Source: Rhodospirillaceae bacterium (GTDB taxonomy: Bacteria; Pseudomonadota; Alphaproteobacteria; TMED109). Taken from it: DNA of 64,000 bases. The notes beneath the pieces are model-generated. The model was given only the letters and a program-made list of their open reading frames with translations. It made no database searches and was not told where the DNA came from. Location: the NCBI GenBank assembly GCA_902615805.1, contig CACMQH010000003.1:1-64000 (forward strand), read 5' to 3'. How positions within the stretch are numbered: position 1 is the first letter of the stretch; the number at the start of each line of letters is the position of its first letter. This document shows, in pieces, positions 55,117 through 62,743 of the stretch. The position numbers and the translations under genes were made by a program.

Positions 55117-55899
55117 TTAAGGCTTAAGCATCCATCCTTTTTTTAAAATATAATAACAAAGTAAATATAATATTAAATTTAGCATACTTATATAAGTAAT
55201 TCCATAAACCAAATTATGATTAGTATCAATTTGAAAAGCACTTCTAAAGCCATCTATAACATAATAAAAAGGATTAAAAAGACTAATAGTCAAAAATGGT
55301 TCAGGTAATCTATCAATAGTATAAAAAGTGCCTGAAAGAAAAGTTAATGGCGTAATTATAAAATTTGTTATACCAGACATATTATCAAACTTTTCTGCCC
55401 ATATACCAGCTATCAAACCTAAAAAAGCAAGAAGTATTGACCCCAAAATAGTATAAGTAAATAAAATTGAGAGACTATATAGATATAATTCAGAAAATGG
55501 ATAAATAAAAAGCCAGGTTATAAATCCCACCAGAATAGATCTGATAATTGCCGCTGATACATATGAAAAAATAATTTCATTAGAGTTTAGAGGTGGCATT
55601 AAAAGATCAACTATATTCCCCTGCATTTTAGAACCTAATATAGAAGAAGATGTATTTGCAAATGCATTTTGCATCATAGTCATTACTATTAAACCCGGTG
55701 CTAAAAAATTTATATAATTAAATTCATAATTTACTCTAGAACCTATTGCTATTGATATTACTAAAAAAAATAATAATGAAGTAAAGGCTGGGGCCAATAT
55801 AGTTTGCTGATAAACTTTACAAAATCTTTTAGTTTCTTTTGCAAACAAAGTATAAACACCTACCCAATTTATAAAATTAATATATTTATTTTTTTTCAT
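55117..55899 (-). CDS. ABC-2 type transporter permease
   Basis: Integral membrane protein of 260 residues with six hydrophobic segments and the ABC-2 pattern: an N-terminal cytoplasmic helix, NFLAPGLIVMTMMQNAF near residue 83, and FLSGTFYTIDRLPEP near 187. It resembles YadH-like exporters, where an ATPase is normally next door. No ATP-binding partner is encoded in this window. It overlaps fmt by 14 bases and precedes argD by 9, so it is embedded in a housekeeping run. Substrate unknown. Confidence 0.88.
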   Translation of the reverse strand: MKKNKYINFINWVGVYTLFAKETKRFCKVYQQTILAPAFTSLLFFLVISIAIGSRVNYEFNYINFLAPGLIVMTMMQNAFANTSSSILGSKMQGNIVDLLMPPLNSNEIIFSYVSAAIIRSILVGFITWLFIYPFSELYLYSLSILFTYTILGSILLAFLGLIAGIWAEKFDNMSGITNFIITPLTFLSGTFYTIDRLPEPFLTISLFNPFYYVIDGFRSAFQIDTNHNLVYGITYISMLNLILYLLCYYILKKGWMLKP

Positions 55900-56833
55900 T
55901 TATAACAGATCCAATTTTAACCTTCCTACCATTCAAAAAATCTCTTGCCATCATTGCTTTGCGACCAGCCCTTTGTATTTTTATAAGCCTAATAAATCCA
56001 TATTTACAAGATACTAATAAACTTTCATCTATAACACAGCCTGTTTTTTTATTAAATTTACTATTATCCTCAATTTTAGCATCTAAAACTTTTATTAACT
56101 CTCCATCGATAAAACACTTAGCACCAGGGTTAGGACTGAATGCCTTAATTTTTCCTAAAACTTCTTTTGCTGAAATATTAAATTTTAAATATGTATCATC
56201 TTTTTTTATTTTATAGCAGTAACTGGCTTCACTGTGAATTTGTATTTTAGGTTTTATAATATTATTAGACAAATCCTCAATTTTGCTAACTAAGACTCTT
56301 GCCGCTGAACTTATAATTTTTTGCAATAAAGTGCCGTAATCATCAGTTGTATCAATATTTATTTTCTCTTTATAAATTATTTTGCCTGCATCTAACTCTT
56401 CATTCATAATAATAAAAGTATATCCTGTTACTTTATCATTATTTAATAATGCATGCTGAACAGGAGAGGCCCCTCTCCATTTAGGTAATAATGAAGTATG
56501 AATATTAATACATCCGTATTTAGGTATTTCTAAAACTTCTTTAGGCAATATCAAACCGAATGAAAAAACTACAATAAAATCTAATTCTAAACTTTTAAGT
56601 AATTTTAAATTTTCTATATTTTTAAAGTCATCAATAGTTTTTATAGGAATACCAAACTCCACTGCTTTATCTATAAGCAGATTATTAGTTTTCTTTTTTC
56701 CCCTTCCTACTCTTTTGGGTGACTTAGTAAAGGTCACCCTTAAATCGTGTCTGCTATTTTTTAAAGCTATAAAAGGATCTAAGGTAAATTTAGATCCCCC
56801 AGCAAAATAAGCTAAGCTTAATACTTTATTCAT
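55886..56833 (-). CDS. fmt: Methionyl-tRNA formyltransferase
   Basis: Formylates initiator Met-tRNA. The 315 residues retain the catalytic Asn, His and Asp: INIHTSLLPKWRGASPVQHAL near residue 109 in adjacent blocks and EELDAGKI near 144. The N-terminal strand normally reads MGTPEF; here it reads FAGGSKF, an unusual variant. The C-terminal barrel is present. It lies 3 bases after def, with which it functions (def removes the formyl group). Confidence 0.92.
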   Translation of the reverse strand: MNKVLSLAYFAGGSKFTLDPFIALKNSRHDLRVTFTKSPKRVGRGKKKTNNLLIDKAVEFGIPIKTIDDFKNIENLKLLKSLELDFIVVFSFGLILPKEVLEIPKYGCINIHTSLLPKWRGASPVQHALLNNDKVTGYTFIIMNEELDAGKIIYKEKINIDTTDDYGTLLQKIISSAARVLVSKIEDLSNNIIKPKIQIHSEASYCYKIKKDDTYLKFNISAKEVLGKIKAFSPNPGAKCFIDGELIKVLDAKIEDNSKFNKKTGCVIDESLLVSCKYGFIRLIKIQRAGRKAMMARDFLNGRKVKIGSVINEKK

Positions 56834-56836
56834 ATC

Positions 56837-57337
56837 CTATATATTTTTTTTTAATTTCTTTAGTTTTTTAATTATTATATTTTTTTTAAGCTTACTTATA
56901 TGATCAACAAATAGCTTGCCGTCCAAATGATCTATTTCATGTTGTATACAAGTTGCCTCTAAACCACTAAATCGACTTTCACAAATCAAACCTTCTATAT
57001 TTCTATATTTTAAAGTTATTTCCGAGGGTCTTGTTACTTTAGCATATTGCGATGGAAGAGATAAACAACCTTCTTCAAACTCAGAAATTTTTTTTGATGA
57101 TTTAATAATTTCTGGGTTAATGAGCTTTAATGGTTTTTTTATATCTTCATTATCACTACAGTCTATTACTACAAGTCTTTTTAGAATTCCAACTTGAGGT
57201 GCAGCTAAGCCAATTCCATTATTTTGATACATGCATTCTAACATTTGATTTAACGTAGATATAATGGAATCATCTATAACTTCAACTTTTTTTGAAATTT
57301 GGTTTAACCTGCTATCTGGAGCCACTATAATTTGCAT
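56837..57337 (-). CDS. def: Peptide deformylase
   Basis: Metalloprotease that removes the N-formyl group from new proteins. The 166 residues contain the three motifs: GIGLAAPQVG near residue 43, EGCLSLP near 90 (metal-binding Cys) and QHEIDHLDGKLFVD near 134 (metal-binding His pair and catalytic Glu). Its start overlaps the recR stop by one base. Confidence 0.97.
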   Translation of the reverse strand: MQIIVAPDSRLNQISKKVEVIDDSIISTLNQMLECMYQNNGIGLAAPQVGILKRLVVIDCSDNEDIKKPLKLINPEIIKSSKKISEFEEGCLSLPSQYAKVTRPSEITLKYRNIEGLICESRFSGLEATCIQHEIDHLDGKLFVDHISKLKKNIIIKKLKKLKKNI

Positions 57338-57954
57338 TACCTTTTTTCACCTATCCCTTGATTTACGTCAATTCTTTCATAAAGAGCTTGGCTTAAAGTT
57401 GCTTCGTCTAAATAGTCTAGCTCTCCTCCTGCCGGCAACCCTCTTGCTAACCTAGTAATTTTTACTTTAATTCCTTTAAGCTTACTTACTATATAATGTG
57501 CCGTTGTTTGTCCCGAAGTTGTCAACGATGTTGCCAAAATAATTTCTTTAATATTTTGTTTTCCAATTTTTTCAATCAAAAAATCAATCCTTAGTTTTTC
57601 AGGACTCACACCTCTAATTGCATCTAATGTACCACCTAAAACATGGTATAAGCCTTGGTATAACATTCCTCTTTCCAAAGCCCATAAATCTGCTACCTCT
57701 TCAACAATGCAAATTATATTTTTATCTCTTTTTTCATTATTACAAATGCTACAAGGGTTTATAGAATCATAATTACCACAATTTTTGCACCTTTCTATCA
57801 GTTTAGCTACATCTGTCATCATCTTACCTAAAGGCATCATCAAAGTATTTTTTTTTGCTATAAGCTGTAAAGCAATTCTTCTCGCAGAACGAGGACCTAC
57901 CCCTTGCAAGCTAGATAATAAATTTATTAATAAATCAATTTCTTTAGAATACAT
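57337..57954 (-). CDS. recR: Recombination protein RecR
   Basis: RecFOR-pathway recombination mediator. The 205 residues have the helix-hairpin-helix GVGPRSARRIALQL near residue 18, the C4 zinc finger CKNCGNYDSINPCSIC near 56, and a Toprim domain from about 80 (IVEEVADLWALERG). It is adjacent to ybaB and dnaX, the common dnaX-ybaB-recR order. Confidence 0.96.
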   Translation of the reverse strand: MYSKEIDLLINLLSSLQGVGPRSARRIALQLIAKKNTLMMPLGKMMTDVAKLIERCKNCGNYDSINPCSICNNEKRDKNIICIVEEVADLWALERGMLYQGLYHVLGGTLDAIRGVSPEKLRIDFLIEKIGKQNIKEIILATSLTTSGQTTAHYIVSKLKGIKVKITRLARGLPAGGELDYLDEATLSQALYERIDVNQGIGEKR

Positions 57955-57955
57955 A

Positions 57956-58267
57956 TTAAAACTTAATCCCAGGTGGCATTGGCATACCTCCTGTCACAGA
58001 TTTCATTTCTTGCTCTGATAAATTATCAGCATTTTTTTTCGCTTCATGCATTGCTGCAACTATTAAGTCCTCTAAAACTTCAATATCTTCTTTCAAACTA
58101 TTATCTATTTTAATAGACTTTACTACTCCTTTACCGGTCATTATTACTTTGACCAATCCATTGCTTACTTCTCCAGAAACCTCCATTTCACTTAGCTTTT
58201 TATCTATCTCCAACATTTTTCTTTGCATTTGTTGTGCTTGCTGCAGTAAACCACCCATATTATTCAT
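57956..58267 (-). CDS. ybaB: Nucleoid-associated protein YbaB/EbfC
   Basis: Small DNA-binding dimer of 103 residues. An N-terminal helix (GGLLQQAQQMQRKMLEI) is followed by the core EVSGEVSNGLVKVIMTGKG and the C-terminal MKSVTGGMPMPPGIKF, all typical. It lies 22 bases after dnaX. Confidence 0.95.
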   Translation of the reverse strand: MNNMGGLLQQAQQMQRKMLEIDKKLSEMEVSGEVSNGLVKVIMTGKGVVKSIKIDNSLKEDIEVLEDLIVAAMHEAKKNADNLSEQEMKSVTGGMPMPPGIKF

Positions 58268-58289
58268 ACTTTACTCCTTTTATTAGTTA

Positions 58290-59516
58290 TTAATTTTTTA
58301 ATACTTTACCTTCTGGAAAGGCATCTAATATTTTTTTTATATCGTTTCCTATATTATTATCATTTACATCAAGGTTTAATTCATCATTATTATCTTCTTT
58401 AATTTTTTTTACAACTGTCTCTAAACTTGGTAACTGTGAACTATAAGCTATTCTGATTATTAATATTTCCAAAGCTTCTATCTGATGTGATACCTTATTA
58501 ACTTCATCTTTGCCTCTCAATAACATATGCCATACTTGATTTAAAAAAGGAATATCACACTTGTCAATAATTGTTTGAAACTTATCCTTTTCATATATTT
58601 CTATATTTTTGTTAGCTGCTAAAGAAGAAATTAAGTTATAAGTAACATTTAATAAATCATCTATTATTTGTTTAGGAGCTGCTCCATTTTTATAAATATT
58701 ATTCAATACATTATTAGCATTATTAATATCGCCATTTACAATATTTATATATAAATCTAACAGAAAGCTTTGAGAGGTAAGTCCCATAGTTTGATTCACA
58801 CTTTCCACAGTTATATTTTCATTATTAAAACTTAATATACATTGGTCAAGAATTGTTAAACTATCCCTTATTGAGCCCTCAGAGTTTCTTGCTATAACCG
58901 AAATTGCTTGTTTAGATACATCTAGTTTTTCTAACTCAACTATTTCTTCTAAATAATCACATAGTGCGGTTAATGTGACTCTATTCAAATTATATTTTTG
59001 ACACCTTGATACTATAGTAATTGGGATTTTTTGAATTTCGGTAGTGCAAAATATAAATTTTACAAAGCTAGGTGGCTCTTCAATTGTTTTCAATAATGCA
59101 TTAAATGCTGAATTTGACAACATATGAACTTCATCAATAATAAAAACTTTATAGTTACCTTTAGATGGTCTATATTTCAATGAGCTGATTATTTCCCTTA
59201 CATCATCTACACCAGTGTTAGAAGCAGCATCAATTTCTAAAACATCTTCATATCTGTCTTGCAAAATTGCCTTACAGTTTGAGCATATTGAACAAGGATT
59301 AGCTGTTGGTTTTTTTTCTTTTTCACAATTTAACCCCATTGCTATTATACGCGCTATAGTAGTTTTACCTACGCCCCTAATACCAGTAAATAAAAAAGCA
59401 TGAGCCAATTTTTCTTGAGAAAATGCATTTGTTAGAGTTTTTACAGTAAAATCTTGCCCTATTACTTCTTTTAATTTTTTTGGCCTATATTTTCTTGATA
59501 ATACTTTATATTCCAT
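58290..59516 (-). CDS. dnaX: DNA polymerase III gamma/tau subunit, short form
   Basis: Clamp-loader ATPase. The 408 residues have the AAA+ domain (Walker A GIRGVGKTTIAR near residue 45), zinc cysteines CSICSNCKA near 76, Walker B IIDEVHML near 126, sensor region RCQKYNLNR near 171, then the collar domain. Alphaproteobacterial DnaX is usually around 550-640 residues. The tau-specific linker and polymerase-binding part are almost absent here. A terminal ILDAFPEGKV, similar to the end of longer homologues, is retained. No frameshift is evident. Confidence 0.93.
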   Translation of the reverse strand: MEYKVLSRKYRPKKLKEVIGQDFTVKTLTNAFSQEKLAHAFLFTGIRGVGKTTIARIIAMGLNCEKEKKPTANPCSICSNCKAILQDRYEDVLEIDAASNTGVDDVREIISSLKYRPSKGNYKVFIIDEVHMLSNSAFNALLKTIEEPPSFVKFIFCTTEIQKIPITIVSRCQKYNLNRVTLTALCDYLEEIVELEKLDVSKQAISVIARNSEGSIRDSLTILDQCILSFNNENITVESVNQTMGLTSQSFLLDLYINIVNGDINNANNVLNNIYKNGAAPKQIIDDLLNVTYNLISSLAANKNIEIYEKDKFQTIIDKCDIPFLNQVWHMLLRGKDEVNKVSHQIEALEILIIRIAYSSQLPSLETVVKKIKEDNNDELNLDVNDNNIGNDIKKILDAFPEGKVLKN

Positions 59517-59534
59517 TATTTAATCTTTCTCTCT

Positions 59535-59628
59535 AGGAAGTCTTAGCTGACCTACTTCAAAATACCTCAGCTGCTTCTTTTCAGACCTGACTGGTTAAAT
59601 ATTTTAAAATATCCAACTAAGTCTTCCA
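59535..59628 (-). ncRNA. ffs: Signal recognition particle RNA, small (4.5S) type
   Basis: On the minus strand the conserved SRP apical segment reads GUCAGGUCU-GAAA-AGAAGCAGC, a GNRA tetraloop with the Ffh-binding internal loops on both sides (59594-59570). The ends form a long closing helix: 59627-59614 (GGAAG, CUUAG, UUG) pairs with 59536-59549 (CAG, CUAAG, CUUCC), with one A-A mismatch. About 94 nt is normal for this RNA. It lies 18 bases upstream of dnaX, a known alphaproteobacterial position. It acts with Ffh (45620-47008). The ends are estimated from the helix. Confidence 0.92.
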
Positions 59629-59634
59629 AATTAA

Positions 59635-59640
59635 ATAATA
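59635..59640 (-). promoter_or_regulatory. Possible -10 box of ffs
   Basis: TATTAT on the minus strand (59640-59635) ends seven bases before the predicted RNA 5' end, the correct distance for a -10 element. I see no convincing -35 box upstream. Confidence 0.4.
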
Positions 59641-59676
59641 TCATGTAAATTAATGAAATAATAGTTAGGATTAAAA

Positions 59677-60555
59677 ATGCGCAATTTGCACTTATTTTCA
59701 ATAAAAAATAAAATTGATTTTGAAAATAACTTAAATATATTGAAGCCTAATCAGTATTATGAATGCGCTTTTATTTGTAATAATAAAATAATATTTTTTG
59801 AAAAAAAAATTTGTTTTATTAAATTTAAAGACTTAAGACATTTAACAATAAAAAAAGAAAACCTTAATTTTCTAGGAAAAAAAGGTAATACTCTTTTCAT
59901 AGGAGCCTCTATATCATTAAAAAAATTAAAAAAATTATTTAAAGATAGACTTTTCTCTTTAGTTAGTTTGAGAGACTGCATAAGTTTGGTTAATAATGAA
60001 CAAGTATCTTACTTGTCTTCTTTGTTTTATTTAGAAAAATGGAAAAATGAAAATAAATTTTGCTCTAAATGTGGAACAAGGAATAAATTTAAACATTTGA
60101 AAAATTTTTTGGAATGCTCAAATAAAAGTTGCTTAAAAAAAATATTTCCCAAATTAGACCCCACAGTAATTATCTTAATTAAAAATAATAATAAAATATT
60201 ATTAGCAAGAAATAAAAACTGGAAACAAAATCTATATTCCTGTATTGCCGGATTTTGTGAACCCAATGAGTCCTTAGAACAAACTGTAATTAGAGAAGCT
60301 TATGAGGAGGTTGGTCTAAAATTAAAGAATATAAATTATCTTTTTTCTCAATTTTGGCCTTTTGCTAATAACTTAATGGTAGGTTTTGAAGCAATGAGTT
60401 CTTCAGTTAAGCTCAAAATAAATAAATCAGAAATTGAAGATGCTATTTGGGTTACCAGAAAAGAGCTTTTAAGTCTAAAAAGTAAAAAAAAAATAATACT
60501 TCCAAAAAAATATGCTATAGCTCATAGCCTGATAGCTCACTGGCAAAAAAGCTAA
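59677..60555 (+). CDS. nudC: NAD(+) pyrophosphatase / NAD-RNA decapping Nudix enzyme
   Basis: Hydrolyses NAD(H) and removes NAD caps from RNA. The 292 residues have a zinc ribbon (CSKCGTRN near residue 129 with later CSNKSC near 147), FPKLDPTVIIL near 156 and the Nudix box GFCEPNESLEQTVIREAYEEVG near 190 in adjacent segments. QFWPFANNLMVGF near 228 replaces the family SQPWPFPxSLM motif. It starts 49 bases from the divergent ffs gene. Confidence 0.92.
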   Translation: MRNLHLFSIKNKIDFENNLNILKPNQYYECAFICNNKIIFFEKKICFIKFKDLRHLTIKKENLNFLGKKGNTLFIGASISLKKLKKLFKDRLFSLVSLRDCISLVNNEQVSYLSSLFYLEKWKNENKFCSKCGTRNKFKHLKNFLECSNKSCLKKIFPKLDPTVIILIKNNNKILLARNKNWKQNLYSCIAGFCEPNESLEQTVIREAYEEVGLKLKNINYLFSQFWPFANNLMVGFEAMSSSVKLKINKSEIEDAIWVTRKELLSLKSKKKIILPKKYAIAHSLIAHWQKS

Positions 60556-60556
60556 G

Positions 60557-61393
60557 TTAATCTTTTCTCAATTCCGAAGCGGGGTAATAGCCTAAAATTT
60601 TTACTTCCTTTGAAAAGAATCCTAACTCTTCAAATGCTTGTTTTACATTATCATCTTCGGGGTGACCTTCTATATCAACATAAAACTGTGTAGCCTTAAA
60701 TGAACCCTTTAGCATATAACTTTCTAATTTTAACATATTTATTTTGTTAGTAGAGAACCCTCCTAATGCTTTAAATAATGCGGAGGGTATATTCCTAACT
60801 TGAAATATAAAACTAGTGATATATTCCGCATCCTGTATTCTTACTTCTTCAAAATTTTCTTTCATAAATAAAAATCTAGTAGTGTTATGAATAGCATCTT
60901 CAATATTAGAGCTTAGTATAGTTAAATTATAAATTTTAGCTGCTAATTCTGATGCAATTGCTGCTCTACTATTATTTTTAACTTTAGATATTTCTTCTGC
61001 AGCACCTGCTGTATCTGCACTTATAATTGGTTTAATTTTATTATTACTTAAAAAATCTTTGCATTGCGCTAAAGCATGTAAGTGGCTTTCAGCAGTTTTA
61101 ATGGAATCTAAAGAGCTACCAGGACACCCTAATAAATGATGTCTAACTTTGTGAAAATATTCTCCAGTAATTACTAAATTTGACATAGGCAATAAGTTAT
61201 GAATATCGGCAACTCTGCCTGCTTGTGAGTTTTCTATTGGTATTAGAGATATTTCAGTTTCCTTATTTTCAGTTTTTTTAAAAACCTCTTCAAAAGACTC
61301 ACACGGTACTGGTTCATAATTAGGAAAGGCTTTAATGCAAACTAAATGTGAATAAGCCCCAGGCCTACCTTGATATGCTATTTTTTTTTTCAC
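60557..61393 (-). CDS. pheA: Prephenate dehydratase
   Basis: Makes phenylpyruvate for phenylalanine synthesis. The 278 residues contain the monofunctional PDT domain (AYQGRPGAYSH near residue 5, IPIENSQAGRVADIHNLL near 52, NTTRFLFM near 168 with the catalytic Thr) and a C-terminal ACT domain (from about 186; LESYMLKGSF near 223) for feedback by phenylalanine. There is no chorismate mutase part. It overlaps kdsB by 4 bases. Confidence 0.96.
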   Translation of the reverse strand: MKKKIAYQGRPGAYSHLVCIKAFPNYEPVPCESFEEVFKKTENKETEISLIPIENSQAGRVADIHNLLPMSNLVITGEYFHKVRHHLLGCPGSSLDSIKTAESHLHALAQCKDFLSNNKIKPIISADTAGAAEEISKVKNNSRAAIASELAAKIYNLTILSSNIEDAIHNTTRFLFMKENFEEVRIQDAEYITSFIFQVRNIPSALFKALGGFSTNKINMLKLESYMLKGSFKATQFYVDIEGHPEDDNVKQAFEELGFFSKEVKILGYYPASELRKD

Positions 61394-62124
61394 TTAATTA
61401 ACTCATTTTTTAAAAAAAATTTTAAATCTTTTGAAGTATCTATACTATATGGAGCTTTATTAACTTTGCCTACAATAATATTTATACCGTTTTCTAATGC
61501 TCTGAGTTGTTCTAAAGATTCTACCTTTTCTAGTTGCCCCATTTTCAACTTTACAAACCTTTTTAAGGTATTAATTTTATAAGCATATATACCTATATGT
61601 TCAAAAAACTCTCTAGATCCATAGGGTATAGGAGACCTTGAAAAATAAAGTGCTTTATTAAATTTTAAATGTTTAGTGATAGCAACTTTAACAATATTTT
61701 TATCATTAATAAACTTAGGGTCTTTAATTTTAGAGACTAAAGTTGCCATTGCCACAGATTTTTGTCTTATAATTAAAGCTAATTTCTTGATTATCTTAGG
61801 AGATATATTGGGGACATCCCCTTGTAAATTAATTATGTATTTATATAAATTTCTTTTTAATAAAGTATTCAATGCATTATATACTCTATCAGTACCACTA
61901 TTTAGTTTTTTTTTAGTCATTACATAAGGTATATTTTTTTTATAAAGATAATCTCTAGCTTCTTTATCACAACACGCAACAATTACATCGCCACATTTAG
62001 ATAATATTGCTTTTTCCCAAACATGAGCAACCATAGCTTTTCCATTAATTTCAATTAACGGCTTGCCAGGCAGTCTCGATGATGCCATTCTAATAGGTAT
62101 AACTATTAAAGTGTCATTGTTCAT
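61390..62124 (-). CDS. kdsB: 3-deoxy-manno-octulosonate cytidylyltransferase
   Basis: Activates Kdo as CMP-Kdo for lipopolysaccharide, so the cell is expected to make LPS. The 244 residues include PIRMASSRLPGKPL near residue 11, CDKEAR near 52, SGTDRVYNAL near 76, INLQGDVPNISP near 96 and YFSRSPIPYG near 159. kdsB-pheA divergent from a CycM-type cytochrome is a conserved alphaproteobacterial arrangement. Confidence 0.95.
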   Translation of the reverse strand: MNNDTLIVIPIRMASSRLPGKPLIEINGKAMVAHVWEKAILSKCGDVIVACCDKEARDYLYKKNIPYVMTKKKLNSGTDRVYNALNTLLKRNLYKYIINLQGDVPNISPKIIKKLALIIRQKSVAMATLVSKIKDPKFINDKNIVKVAITKHLKFNKALYFSRSPIPYGSREFFEHIGIYAYKINTLKRFVKLKMGQLEKVESLEQLRALENGINIIVGKVNKAPYSIDTSKDLKFFLKNELIK

Positions 62125-62149
62125 AAATTTATTTCAATCTTTACCTAAA

Positions 62150-62155
62150 TATAAT
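62150..62155 (+). promoter_or_regulatory. Possible -10 box of the cytochrome c gene
   Basis: A TATAAT at 62150-62155 would start a leader of about 27 bases carrying an AGGA Shine-Dalgarno (ACAGGAAT) before the ATG at 62189. No clear -35 box is seen. Confidence 0.35.
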
Positions 62156-62188
62156 AATATATTAAAAAATTTATAACAGGAATTAAAT

Positions 62189-62743
62189 ATGTCTTCAGAG
62201 TTAAATAAAATATTTTGTGCAATTTTGTCTGCCATCTTAGTATACTTATTAGCCTCATTTCTAAGCGAATTACTTTATAATGTAGATAAAAAAAAAGCAA
62301 CCAAACTATCTTATAATATAGAAAATGTAGAAGATAAAAATAAGGATATTAATAAAGAAGATATAGACTCTGAATTAAAAATAATTACAGAATTAGAATT
62401 AAATCAACTTTTAAAAAATGCAAATTTAGATAAAGGAAGAACTTTTGTAAATAAAAACTGTGCATCTTGTCATGATTTGAATATGCCTATAAAAAATAAA
62501 ATAGGTCCATCTTTAGCTACAGTTCTTGACAGAAAAATAGGCAATCTTTCAGATTATAAATACTCAAAAACTTTATTAAACTTAGATAAAAAATGGAATA
62601 TAATAAACTTATATTACTTTTTAGAAAATCCTAAAAAATGGGCCCCTGGTACAAAGATGTCTTATAGAGGAATTGCAGACTCTCAAAAACTTCTAAATAC
62701 TATAAAATATTTAAAAGAAAACTCAGTTAGTAATGAAAATTAG
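62189..62743 (+). CDS. Membrane-anchored c-type cytochrome (CycM-like)
   Basis: Likely electron carrier between the bc1 complex and an aa3-type oxidase. The 184 residues have an uncleaved N-terminal membrane helix (about 9-30), a charged linker, and a single class I cytochrome c domain. Haem is bound by CASCH near residue 93, and the sixth-ligand methionine is probably in WAPGTKMSYRG near 155. Size, topology and position beside divergent kdsB-pheA match rhizobial CycM. It overlaps the next gene by 11 bases. Confidence 0.9.
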   Translation: MSSELNKIFCAILSAILVYLLASFLSELLYNVDKKKATKLSYNIENVEDKNKDINKEDIDSELKIITELELNQLLKNANLDKGRTFVNKNCASCHDLNMPIKNKIGPSLATVLDRKIGNLSDYKYSKTLLNLDKKWNIINLYYFLENPKKWAPGTKMSYRGIADSQKLLNTIKYLKENSVSNEN

